A DNA stretch of 64,000 nt from an uncultured Neglectibacter sp. (GTDB lineage Bacteria; Bacillota; Clostridia; Oscillospirales; Acutalibacteraceae): NCBI GenBank assembly GCA_904419785.1, contig CAJFSY010000007.1:1-64000 (forward strand), written 5' to 3'. The notes under the pieces were generated by a model. The model had not been told where the DNA came from. It was given only the letters and a program-made list of their open reading frames with translations, and searched no databases. Below are positions 49,399 to 57,757 of this stretch, piece by piece. Made by a program: the position numbers and the translations under genes. The number at the start of each line of letters is the position of its first letter. Position 1 is the first letter of the stretch.

Positions 49399-50907
49399 AT
49401 GTCTGACCCTGTTACATATGAAATAGTCTATATGAACAAACTGCTCCGGGAATCTCTGGGGTACGAAGAAGAAAAAGAATATGTTGGCAGAAAATGCTAT
49501 GAGGTTTTACAGGGTTACAATCAGCCTTGCTCCTTCTGTACCAATCCAGTTTTGGAACCTGGGAAATTTATTTCCTGGACCCACAAGAATCCCGTTCTAA
49601 ATAAACGTTTTATGATCAAGGATACTTTGATGGACTACCTTGACCACCGCTATCGGGTGGAAATCGCCATCGATGTGGATTCTGAAGTAGTATGTAACAC
49701 ATCTTACTACTACGCCCGCAGCGAAAGCATTCTCAACGATTGTCTCCAGCAGATCTTTTCCACCACCGACCCTGAATGGTCGTTGAACAAAGTGCTTTCT
49801 TATATTGGCAAAACATTTTTCTGTGATCGCGCCTACATTTTTGAATTTGGCGACAGATTTGCAAATAACACATATGAATGGTGCGCTTCTAACGTTTCCC
49901 CTCAAAAAGATATCCTGCAAAACGTTCCTTTCACCAGCTTCGACTGGTGGCTGGATCTCTTTCAAGAAAACGATATCGTCACTATCCAAGACCTGGAAGA
50001 GATCCGCACAAAACATCCCACAGTCTACGCTATCTTGAAACCTCAGAACATTTCCAGACTGATCGCCGGCCCCATCAGCATCGAAGGCAAAGTGGTGGGA
50101 TTTTTAGGGGTAGACAATCCCAGTGAGGATATGATGACTCTGATTGGGCCGTTGCTAAAGGTTTTGAGGTATTTTATCGTGGCTCTTCTGCGCAGGCGTG
50201 ACCTGCTTAATCACTTGAACACCCTGAGTTTTCACGATCCTCTCACCGGCGCCTACAACCGAAACGCTATGTTTGAGCACAGCAAAAAGCTTCAAAATCT
50301 GAACTGCGTAGGAATTGTTTATTGCGATATTACCGGGCTAAAGCAAACCAATGACACCTTGGGCCACAGCGCCGGAGACCAGTTGATTCAATATTGCTTT
50401 GACGTGCTTCGCAACACACTGGATACCCCCTGGATTTACCGTATCGGCGGAGACGAGTTTGTGGCTATCTTCCGAGATATGGAAAACGATGCTTTCCTCG
50501 CACAAGTCAAAAGTCTGCAAGAATACGTGTGTCAGGATAAGCATCACATCGCGGTGGGATACGCTTGGTCTGACAAGCCCCCTTATGACCTGGAAAACTT
50601 GATTTCTCAAGCCGATAAGATCATGTATCAAAACAAGCGGGATTATTACGCCGCGAATCACCGGGTTCCAGGCATAGACCGCAGAAAACCGGAACCCAAC
50701 ACCCCCGCGCAATCTGACAGCATCTTCCACCATTTTCTGCAAACCACTTACCACGATACGGAACTGCTTTTCCAGTCTATCTCCCAGCAGAACAGCACCG
50801 CCTATTTCTATTTCGGCGATTTACAGAAAGACCTTTTCTATATCTCCGACAACATGAGGGATGAATTCGGTTTTCAAAGCAATATCGTAAAATCCCAAAC
50901 ACTATAA
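49399..50907 (+). CDS. Diguanylate cyclase (PAS-GAF-GGDEF) with interrupted start and truncated C-terminal PAS
   Basis: The 502-residue protein makes cyclic di-GMP from two GTP. Domains in order: PAS-like (residues 1 to about 100), GAF (about 105-255; CDRAYIFEF, GPISIEGKVVGFLGVDNP), GGDEF (about 275-425; DPLTGAYNRNAM, IGGDEFVAIF intact, YAWSDKPPYDLENLISQAD). The tail (AYFYFGDLQKDLFYISDNMRDEFGF) looks like the start of another PAS domain that ends abruptly. The ATG at 49399 has no good ribosome site; the true start appears to be 49351, blocked by a TAA at 49387. The PilZ gene begins 26 bases downstream, probably in the same transcript. Confidence 0.8.
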   Translation: MSDPVTYEIVYMNKLLRESLGYEEEKEYVGRKCYEVLQGYNQPCSFCTNPVLEPGKFISWTHKNPVLNKRFMIKDTLMDYLDHRYRVEIAIDVDSEVVCNTSYYYARSESILNDCLQQIFSTTDPEWSLNKVLSYIGKTFFCDRAYIFEFGDRFANNTYEWCASNVSPQKDILQNVPFTSFDWWLDLFQENDIVTIQDLEEIRTKHPTVYAILKPQNISRLIAGPISIEGKVVGFLGVDNPSEDMMTLIGPLLKVLRYFIVALLRRRDLLNHLNTLSFHDPLTGAYNRNAMFEHSKKLQNLNCVGIVYCDITGLKQTNDTLGHSAGDQLIQYCFDVLRNTLDTPWIYRIGGDEFVAIFRDMENDAFLAQVKSLQEYVCQDKHHIAVGYAWSDKPPYDLENLISQADKIMYQNKRDYYAANHRVPGIDRRKPEPNTPAQSDSIFHHFLQTTYHDTELLFQSISQQNSTAYFYFGDLQKDLFYISDNMRDEFGFQSNIVKSQTL

Positions 50908-50933
50908 TATTTTATGAGGAGGTCATAAATATC

Positions 50934-51587
50934 ATGGAAGCGCAGCTTATCAATCAACACCTCGGAACTCGGTGCACAGTCCTGTCTCAGGAAAATGATT
51001 TCCTCTTTTTAGGAAAACTCGCCCAGTACAACAAAGCAAATCAAACTTTAGTTATTGAGAACTTGGGAGGACAACGCGCTTTGTGGAGCGACATTTCGCC
51101 CAATATGCCTGTCAAACTTCAAATAAATTCCCGCGCCGAAAAGGATGGACTGCTTCTGTTCGAGGGGATCGTGGATAACTCGACGCAGGACTCTATCGCG
51201 ATCAGGCTTTCTTTAGCTATCTCAAAAAAGGAGGGCCGGAATTTCTTCCGGCAAAAAGTGATGCGCAAAGGCAAGATCCGCCGGGTAAACAGCTTGCCTG
51301 TGGACCATCCCTGTGTCATTCTGGATATCAGCGTGAAAGGCATCGCCATCCAAAGCGACCGCCCCTATGAGGTGGGTGACGTTTTGTCTATGGAAAAGCA
51401 GGCTTTCCGCGAGGATGGGCCGCTTCACACTTTAACTTTCCAGATTGCCCGCACCAGTCCCTTCCCCACTGGCGGAAACCTTTTCGGCTGCCGTTTCATC
51501 GACTTATTCAGCGACGACGAGGATGCCCTCTTCCGGGATATCTTCGCCTTGCAAGCTAGCGATCTTCGCTTTAGGCGGAGTATATAA
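50934..51587 (+). CDS. PilZ-domain cyclic di-GMP receptor
   Basis: The 217-residue protein has an N-terminal YcgR-N-like beta domain (about 1-95) and a C-terminal PilZ domain. The c-di-GMP binding motif is complete: RNFFR (RxxxR at 102-106) and LDISVKG (DxSxxG near 131). YcgR-type proteins act on motility or envelope targets when c-di-GMP rises. AGGAGG precedes the ATG. Directly downstream of the cyclase, forming an enzyme-receptor pair, and followed by a strong terminator. Confidence 0.9.
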   Translation: MEAQLINQHLGTRCTVLSQENDFLFLGKLAQYNKANQTLVIENLGGQRALWSDISPNMPVKLQINSRAEKDGLLLFEGIVDNSTQDSIAIRLSLAISKKEGRNFFRQKVMRKGKIRRVNSLPVDHPCVILDISVKGIAIQSDRPYEVGDVLSMEKQAFREDGPLHTLTFQIARTSPFPTGGNLFGCRFIDLFSDDEDALFRDIFALQASDLRFRRSI

Positions 51588-51590
51588 CGA

Positions 51591-51633
51591 AAAAAGCAGC
51601 GGTTCTCCCAAACAGGAGAACCGTTTGCTTTTG
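51591..51633 (+). terminator. Terminator after the PilZ gene
   Basis: GGTTCTCC-CAAACA-GGAGAACC with outer AAAAGCA/TGCTTTT pairing and T run. Confidence 0.9.
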
Positions 51634-51667
51634 TATCATCCCACCCCAAACATAGCCTTCTGCGGAG

Positions 51668-51699
51668 AAAAAAACGCCCAGCGTTTCAACACGCTGGGC
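51668..51699 (-). terminator. Terminator of the small membrane protein gene
   Basis: Minus-strand GCCCAGCGT-GTTGAA-ACGCTGGGC followed by a T7 run. Confidence 0.9.
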
Positions 51700-51713
51700 A
51701 AGGCGGATTTCTT

Positions 51714-52094
51714 TCAGAACAATAAGCTCACTCCAAAGCCGGCAAAAACCACAGCCGCCGCAGCGAAAAACAGAATGCTTTCCACAGCCAGGCCAGCCAG
51801 CCGCGCTCTGGCGGCCGAAGGAATTTTCTCCAGTGTACGCTGTTCCTCAAAAGCGGTCTGCGAAGCTACCGCCGCTTGGGCGTTGGCGTTAAACGGGCTG
51901 GCAGATACCCCGGTTCGCAGTCTGGAAACACCGAACAGGGCAAACAGCCCTATGATCAAGGTGACCAGCCCCAGCAGAAACGCAGCATCCTCAAAGGCGC
52001 CCACTTTCCAAACATTGGTGAGAAGCGCGGCAATACCAAGCTCTAAAACGCCAAGCACTGCTCCCACAACAGCCATCTTGCCTGCTTTTTTCAT
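51714..52094 (-). CDS. Small membrane protein of unknown function
   Basis: The 126-residue protein is predicted to have three transmembrane helices: about 7-28, 36-57 and 103-124. Between the second and third lies an Ala/Gln-rich cytoplasmic or outside segment (NANAQAAVASQTAFEEQ). It has no recognisable domain and no close relation to neighbours. The ATG at 52094 is chosen because GGGGAGG lies just upstream; an upstream in-frame start gives a short extra N-terminus without a ribosome site. It has its own terminator, so it is a monocistronic gene. Confidence 0.75.
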   Translation of the reverse strand: MKKAGKMAVVGAVLGVLELGIAALLTNVWKVGAFEDAAFLLGLVTLIIGLFALFGVSRLRTGVSASPFNANAQAAVASQTAFEEQRTLEKIPSAARARLAGLAVESILFFAAAAVVFAGFGVSLLF

Positions 52095-52253
52095 AGGATA
52101 CGCCTCCCCGCTCAAAAATAGAAATATGATTGCAAGTTTATAATAGCATCACGAATTTTGGATGTCAAGAAAGAACTTATGCGCTTTTCCCTGTTTTATT
52201 TTATATTTTAAAGAATTATTGGGATAAATCTATAAAAATCTGAGGAAAACATC

Positions 52254-52282
52254 TTGTATTTTCCGTTTCTGGTTGTTATAAT
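52254..52282 (+). promoter_or_regulatory. Promoter of the phosphoribosyltransferase gene
   Basis: TTGTAT, 17-base spacer and TATAAT, 62 bases upstream of the start codon. Confidence 0.78.
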
Positions 52283-52343
52283 TGATAAAAATACCGCTTC
52301 TCCGGCTTCCAGGCAGGTCTAGCGGCAGGGAGGTTTAGAATTT

Positions 52344-52982
52344 ATGGAAAACTACGCCACAAAAATCTTATCCCAAAGTGGAAATGTACCTTTAAAACTT
52401 ATCCATGGCCATTTTGCCACCAACCACTCCCACGTGAACTGCTATCTGGATATGACCACTCTGAAAACACGCCAGAGCGAAGCGGAACTGGCAGCCCAGG
52501 CTTTAGTAGGGCATTATGTGGCTACCACTATTGTGGATACCATCCTCTGTTTGGACGGCACCCAGATCATCGGGGCTTTTTTGGCCCAGGAGCTGAACCG
52601 GGAAGGATTTGTCTCCATCAACGAGCACCAGACCATTTATGTCATTACTCCCGAGCACGATGCCAACGGGCAGATGATTTTCCGGGATAACTTGCAGCCT
52701 ATGGTGCGGGACAAGCATGTGCTGATTTTGACTGCCTCTGTGACTACCGGCATCAGCGTGCGCAAAGCCATGGAATGCGTACAGTATTATGGCGGTACCA
52801 CCGTTGGGGCATGCGCTATTTTCAGCGCTTTGGAACAGGTGGAAAACGTGCCTATTCAATCGGTGTTTGGGCCCAGCGATGTGCCGGATTATGCCACCTA
52901 CGCCAACCACGATTGCCCCATGTGCAAAGCCAATCAGAAAGTGGACGCCTTGGTGAACGGCTACGGCTATTCCAAACTGTAA
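52344..52982 (+). CDS. Orotate-phosphoribosyltransferase-like protein with altered PRPP motif
   Basis: The 212-residue protein has a type I phosphoribosyltransferase fold: VDTILCLDGTQIIGAFLAQEL (hood/flexible loop), and the PRPP loop region HVLILTASVTTGISVRKAM. The PRPP motif normally has two Asp followed by a TTG-S loop; here the pair reads TA, so metal-PRPP binding may be changed. The C-terminal tail has HDCPMCKANQKVDALVNG with a CxxC pair. It may be a regulator or a PRTase with a different substrate. ATG has AGGGAGG upstream; monocistronic with its own terminator. Confidence 0.75.
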   Translation: MENYATKILSQSGNVPLKLIHGHFATNHSHVNCYLDMTTLKTRQSEAELAAQALVGHYVATTIVDTILCLDGTQIIGAFLAQELNREGFVSINEHQTIYVITPEHDANGQMIFRDNLQPMVRDKHVLILTASVTTGISVRKAMECVQYYGGTTVGACAIFSALEQVENVPIQSVFGPSDVPDYATYANHDCPMCKANQKVDALVNGYGYSKL

Positions 52983-53012
52983 GCACTTTTTCCTCTTTCT
53001 CAACATTTACAA

Positions 53013-53052
53013 AAAAGGACCGCAAGCGCCTTTTGCCTTGCAGTCCTTTTCT
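53013..53052 (+). terminator. Terminator after the phosphoribosyltransferase gene
   Basis: AAAAGGAC-C-GCAAG / CTTGC-A-GTCCTTTT, a stem with one mismatch and a T run. Confidence 0.8.
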
Positions 53053-53271
53053 CATCCCACGCTTTTTTAAAACAGAAAACCATCTGTCCCATGTCACTTT
53101 TCCGCTAGTTTTTTCGTCTAAAAAGCAGCCTTAAACTGGGAAAGAACAACTAAATTTTCCCTGTTTTGTAATCCATATTTTTCTTTCCTTCCCGTCTATC
53201 TTGCTTTATAATAGTATCAAAAGGACGAGGGCCCAGGCGCCCTATTTTCATCCAAGAACGGAGACCCGCTT

Positions 53272-55215
53272 ATGAAACACCGCCGCAAAACCAAACGCAT
53301 CGCAACCACCCTTCTCTCGCTGGCCCTCTGCTGCGCTATGGCCTTAGAAGGCCCCGTTTTTTCCGCCCGCGCGCAAGAACCGGCCCTTCCTACACCGGGG
53401 ATTGCCTCTTCGCAAGAAGGCTCTCTCTCTCTGGAAGAACCTTTAATTGCCACACCTACCCCCACTCCTTCCATAGCCCCGGGAGAACCAGAAACCAGCC
53501 CACAGGAATCTCCCACACCCTCTCCCAGTGCAACACCTACACCGGAAGAAACCTCTCCTCCCGAGAGTGAACCTTCCGAAAAGCCCGAGCAACCGGAAAT
53601 CACCCAGTATACCGTCACCTATCAGATGGGAAGTTTCGGCTCTACCACGTTGCTTGTGGAAGAAGGACAGATTCCCTCTCTAATTCCTTCTATCCCCGAA
53701 TTGCCAGCTGCCACAATTTTAGGATGGTACGACAAAGACGGCAATCTGGTGGACCCCGCCGTTTTGCCCATCACTGGGGACGTTATTTATACTGCCCGGT
53801 GGGCCCGCCTAGTGGAAGATCTTTTAAATACCTTAGAGCATGTCACGTATATTTCCGGCTATGATACCGGCATGTTCCTGCCGGATAAAACCGTCACCCG
53901 GGCGGAAGCCGCTACTATGTTCTACAAACTGCTGCTTTCCACCGACTGGGAGAAAAAGACGTTTCCCGATGTGGGTGAGAGCGATTGGTATGCTGACGCT
54001 GTAGAGACTCTCGCTGGGCTGGGTGTGGTTTCCGGCTATGAAAACGGGAACTTTGGCCCCAACCGGAAGATCACCCGAGCGGAGTTCGTGACCATGGCTA
54101 TGGCTTTCAGCACGCTGGAAACCGGTGAAAGCCCCTTCACCGATGTGGAAAACTCCTCTTGGGCTGCGCCTTACATCTACAGCGCTTCCAAACAGGGATG
54201 GATCTCCGGTATGGGGGACGGCACCTTTGCCCCCAACGAACAGATCACCCGCGCCCAGGCAGTAACGATCCTGAACAAGATGCTGGGCCGCAGCGCCGGA
54301 GAGGATGTAGCTTCCCGAAAGGACGTAAAGAACTTCTTCGATTTGTTCCCCAACCACTGGGCATATGGCGCCATTGTGGAAGCCTCTACTCCCCATACCT
54401 ACCATATGGAAGGTGAAATCACTGATGAAACCGGAGAGATCATATCCAAGGGCACTGAGGTATGGGATGACTACGAGAAAGATACCAGCACTGTAGAAAG
54501 CCATTGGGTGCGGGAAAACGGCGCCCTGTTCTATGTGGACGGCGCTACCCGGAAGATCGTCAAGGGAAAGACCACCATCAACGGCGCCACCTATATGTTT
54601 GACAGTTCCACCGGCGCGGCCTACAACGGCTTTTTCACCGAGGGCGACTGGCGGCGGTATTATAAAGACGGCGCATTGGTCAACGATATTTCCGGCTTGG
54701 GCGTTGTCAGCGGGCCATATTATATCAAAGTGTATAAACCCGCCAACTATTTGATCATCTTCGCCAAAGACCCTGCCACGGGCAAGTACAACACTCCGGT
54801 GCGGTCCATGCTGGTCTCTTGCGGCTATCCTACGCCCACGGGCACTTATTACACCCCCGCCCGTTACCGCTGGCTCAAAATGGTAGGAGATACCTGGGCC
54901 CAGTGGTGCACGCAGATTCAAGGGGACTATTTATTCCATTCCGTTCCCAACTGGACCCGAAACAACTTCGACCTGGAAGTGGGCGAATACAACATGTTGG
55001 GCCAGACACGCTCCATGGGCTGCATCCGCCTGTGCTGCCGGGACGCAAAATGGATTTATGACAACTGCCAGATCGGCACCCAGGTTTATATCTCCCCTTC
55101 GGAGACTTCGGGGCCTCTGGCGAAACCCACAGGCCTCAAGCTGCCCTCTTGGCATACTTGGGACCCCACCGACCCCACCGCTTATTACGCTTGCCAAAAG
55201 CGCGGATGCCACTAA
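53272..55215 (+). CDS. SLH-domain L,D-transpeptidase (YkuD) of the cell envelope
   Basis: The 647-residue secreted protein has a signal peptide (residues 1 to about 35, ending SARAQ), a Pro/Thr/Glu-rich linker (about 45-112), one InlB/Listeria-Bacteroides-type beta repeat (YTVTYQMGSFGS...YTARW, about 113-178), three SLH repeats (about 185-345; YISGYDTGMFLPDKTVTR is typical) and a C-terminal YkuD domain. SLH domains bind wall polymer; YkuD enzymes form 3-3 crosslinks. The catalytic motif reads SMGCIRL (Cys584), with Met where His is usual. A preceding FHSVP segment holds the conserved His. Strong terminator follows. Confidence 0.88.
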   Translation: MKHRRKTKRIATTLLSLALCCAMALEGPVFSARAQEPALPTPGIASSQEGSLSLEEPLIATPTPTPSIAPGEPETSPQESPTPSPSATPTPEETSPPESEPSEKPEQPEITQYTVTYQMGSFGSTTLLVEEGQIPSLIPSIPELPAATILGWYDKDGNLVDPAVLPITGDVIYTARWARLVEDLLNTLEHVTYISGYDTGMFLPDKTVTRAEAATMFYKLLLSTDWEKKTFPDVGESDWYADAVETLAGLGVVSGYENGNFGPNRKITRAEFVTMAMAFSTLETGESPFTDVENSSWAAPYIYSASKQGWISGMGDGTFAPNEQITRAQAVTILNKMLGRSAGEDVASRKDVKNFFDLFPNHWAYGAIVEASTPHTYHMEGEITDETGEIISKGTEVWDDYEKDTSTVESHWVRENGALFYVDGATRKIVKGKTTINGATYMFDSSTGAAYNGFFTEGDWRRYYKDGALVNDISGLGVVSGPYYIKVYKPANYLIIFAKDPATGKYNTPVRSMLVSCGYPTPTGTYYTPARYRWLKMVGDTWAQWCTQIQGDYLFHSVPNWTRNNFDLEVGEYNMLGQTRSMGCIRLCCRDAKWIYDNCQIGTQVYISPSETSGPLAKPTGLKLPSWHTWDPTDPTAYYACQKRGCH

Positions 55216-55225
55216 ACCAACCTAT

Positions 55226-55257
55226 AAAAAGACCGGGGAACGCCCCGGTCTTTTTGT
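55226..55257 (+). terminator. Terminator after the SLH-L,D-transpeptidase gene
   Basis: AAAAAGACCGGGG / CCCCGGTCTTTTT with a 4-base loop. Confidence 0.93.
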
Positions 55258-55341
55258 TTGCCCAAAAATAGTTGCGGTCAAAAGGATTTGCGCCTATAAT
55301 GAGGACAATCATTCTTGTTCATACAGAAAGGACGGTACTTT

Positions 55342-57342
55342 ATGAAAGCACTGAATCTGGACGCTTTTACAAATTACGCTTTTCTCTCGGGGCTGCGCTG
55401 CGGGCCTGAGGGCGGCTTGGCATTCGTGACAGCCAAAGCGGATACGGAAGAAAACGCCTACCGCCGTGACCTGTGGTACAAACCGGAACAGGGCGGCGCC
55501 ATTCAGCTGACTACCGATGGCAAGTCCGGCGGCTTCCTTTGGGATGGCCCCAACACCTTGCTGTTCTCTTCCGGTCGCGACCCGGAGCAGAAAAAGCGCC
55601 AAGAAGCGGGCGAGGAATACACCGCTTTTTACCGGATGAACACCCAAGGCGGCGAAGCCCAAAAAGCTTTTTCCGTACCCCTTTCCGCTTCTCTGGAAGA
55701 AAAAGTCCGGGACGGCCTTTACCTGCTGCGGGTAGACTGGGACCTGCGGTTCTCGAAAGCCCACGCACTGAAAGGCTCTGCAAAAGAAGAGCTTTTAAAA
55801 GAGAAAAAAGAAGAACGGGACTATCAAGTGCTGGACGAACTGCCCTTCTACTTTAACGGGCAAGGATACGTCAACAAGCATCGGGACGCGTTGTTCCTCT
55901 ACGAGGAAGGAACCGGCAAACTCACACGGATCACCCGGGAGACATTCTCTACCGGCAGCGCGCGGATCAGCCCCGATGGGAAACGGGTTCTTTTTACCGG
56001 ACAGAATTTCACGGTGAAAATGAAGGACAAGTCCGGAGTATATGTTTACGATATCGACCAGGGAAAAACCACCCAGCTCCTCCCCCTTCGGACATACGAG
56101 GTATACGACGCTCTGTGGTGGGGAGAGACCATCCTGCTGCTGGCTACCGACCACAAGCGCTACGGCCTGAACGAGAACGTGCAGTTCTATACCATAGACC
56201 CCGCCACTGGGGAAATGTCTCTTTTGGCCCCCTACGAGGACGCCATCGGCTCTTCGGTGGGCAGCGACTGCCGTTTAGGCGGCGGCCAGGCATGGTTGGT
56301 ATACCAAGGGAAATTCTACTTTACCGCCACCATCCGCAACGCCTCCCAGGTGTTCTGCCTGGAACCGTCGGGAGACATTCGGCCGGTATATACCCAGGAA
56401 GGCTCTGTAGACTGCATGGACATCGCCAATGGCCAGCTGTATTTCATCGGTATGCAGGACATGAAGCTTCAAGAGCTTTATCGCTGGGATTTGGCCTCTT
56501 CCCAGAGAGAGCAGCTCACCTCTGTAAACCAAGCCGTTTTGGAGGGCCAGTATGTGGCGTCTCCTCAAAAGCTTACCTTTGAGAACGACGGCACCGACCT
56601 GGACGGCTGGGTGCTTCTTCCCAAAGATTTTGACCCCGAAAAAACATATCCCGGTGTGCTGGATATCCACGGGGGCCCAAAAACCGTTTATGGAGAAGTG
56701 TTCTACCACGAGATGCAGTATTGGGCCAATTTGGGATATTTCGTGTTCTTCTGCAATCCACGGGGCGGCGACGGCCGGGGCAACGAATTCGCCGACCTGA
56801 AAGGGAAATACGGCACCATCGACTATGACGATCTCATGGCCTTTACCGACAAGGTTCTGGAAAAGTATCCTCAGATCGACCAGAACAGGCTGTGCGTCAC
56901 CGGCGGCAGCTACGGCGGCTTTATGACCAACTGGATCGTGGGCCACACCCACCGGTTTGCCGCAGCAGCCACCCAGCGCTCTATCGCCAACTGGGTGGGA
57001 TTCGGCTTCACTTCTGACATTGGAGAAGGGTTCGCCAGAGATCAAATGGGCATTGGGACCAAAGGGACCGTGTGGAACAGCATGGAAAAAATGTGGGAGC
57101 ATTCCCCTTTAAAATATCTGGACAACTGCTCTACACCCACCTTGGTCATCCACAGCGATGAGGATTACCGCTGCCCTCTGTTTGAAGGCTACCAAATCTA
57201 TTCCGCTTTGCAGCAGCGGGGCGTGGAGACAAGGATGGTCATCTTCCACGGGGAAAACCACGAGCTTTCCCGCAGCGGCAAACCCCGCCACCGTATCCGC
57301 CGGTTAAGCGAGATCACAAACTGGTTTGAAAAGCATATCTGA
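55342..57342 (+). CDS. S9 family peptidase (acylaminoacyl/prolyl-oligopeptidase-like)
   Basis: The 666-residue protein has an N-terminal beta-propeller (to about 400) and a C-terminal alpha/beta hydrolase domain. The catalytic triad is visible: Ser in GGSYGGFM (about 523), Asp in HSDEDYRCP, and His in HGENHELSRSG. Oxyanion segment DIHGGPKTVYGE. There is no signal peptide, so it cuts small cytoplasmic peptides. ATG at 55342 has AAAGGACGG upstream; upstream in-frame codons lack one. Single-gene unit with a terminator carrying a TTCG tetraloop. Confidence 0.92.
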   Translation: MKALNLDAFTNYAFLSGLRCGPEGGLAFVTAKADTEENAYRRDLWYKPEQGGAIQLTTDGKSGGFLWDGPNTLLFSSGRDPEQKKRQEAGEEYTAFYRMNTQGGEAQKAFSVPLSASLEEKVRDGLYLLRVDWDLRFSKAHALKGSAKEELLKEKKEERDYQVLDELPFYFNGQGYVNKHRDALFLYEEGTGKLTRITRETFSTGSARISPDGKRVLFTGQNFTVKMKDKSGVYVYDIDQGKTTQLLPLRTYEVYDALWWGETILLLATDHKRYGLNENVQFYTIDPATGEMSLLAPYEDAIGSSVGSDCRLGGGQAWLVYQGKFYFTATIRNASQVFCLEPSGDIRPVYTQEGSVDCMDIANGQLYFIGMQDMKLQELYRWDLASSQREQLTSVNQAVLEGQYVASPQKLTFENDGTDLDGWVLLPKDFDPEKTYPGVLDIHGGPKTVYGEVFYHEMQYWANLGYFVFFCNPRGGDGRGNEFADLKGKYGTIDYDDLMAFTDKVLEKYPQIDQNRLCVTGGSYGGFMTNWIVGHTHRFAAAATQRSIANWVGFGFTSDIGEGFARDQMGIGTKGTVWNSMEKMWEHSPLKYLDNCSTPTLVIHSDEDYRCPLFEGYQIYSALQQRGVETRMVIFHGENHELSRSGKPRHRIRRLSEITNWFEKHI

Positions 57343-57352
57343 CCTGCCTTTC

Positions 57353-57382
57353 GAGGAGCCTTCGGGCTCCTCTTGCTATTTT
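57353..57382 (+). terminator. Terminator after the S9 peptidase gene (TTCG tetraloop)
   Basis: GAGGAGCC-TTCG-GGCTCCTC followed by a T-rich stretch, 11 bases after the stop codon. Confidence 0.8.
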
Positions 57383-57454
57383 ATCGCCCTCCTTCTGTAC
57401 TAAGCAGCCCCTTGCTTTCATATCTATAAAACACATTGGAAGCGAGGGGTGCAT

Positions 57455-57709
57455 ATGTCCAACCATGTGATCGACGACCGGGCCACCAGGCTCGGCGAGT
57501 ACATCGTGGAAAACAAAGCCACTGTGCGCCGGGCCGCCAAACAATTTGGGGTCAGCAAAAGCACGGTGCATAAGGATGTTTCTCAACGCCTGAAATATCT
57601 GGACAGCAGCCTTTACCGGGATGTAAAGAACGTGCTGGCGGTGAACAAGGCCCAGCGGCACATCCGAGGGGGGCTTGCTACCAAGAAGAAATATCAGGCT
57701 CTCAAATAA
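57455..57709 (+). CDS. spoIIID: Sporulation transcription factor SpoIIID
   Basis: The 84-residue DNA-binding protein acts in the mother cell after sigma-E to switch on and off sporulation genes. It matches the family in length and in the helix-turn-helix VRRAAKQFGVSKSTVHKDV (about 25-43), followed by the basic KAQRHIRGGLATKKKY tail. ATG at 57455 with AGGGG upstream; an in-frame GTG at 57449 overlaps that site. It faces the SpoIIQ-like gene across a shared terminator. Presence shows the host is a spore former. Confidence 0.95.
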   Translation: MSNHVIDDRATRLGEYIVENKATVRRAAKQFGVSKSTVHKDVSQRLKYLDSSLYRDVKNVLAVNKAQRHIRGGLATKKKYQALK

Positions 57710-57743
57710 AAAGGGCGGGGCTCTGAGAGCTCCCGCCTTTTTT
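57708..57743. terminator. Bidirectional terminator between spoIIID and the SpoIIQ-like gene
   Basis: AAAAAGG-GCGGGGCTC / GAGCTCCCGCCTTTTTT hairpin with flanking A and T runs. Confidence 0.85.
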
Positions 57744-57757
57744 CCGCCTGTTTCTCA

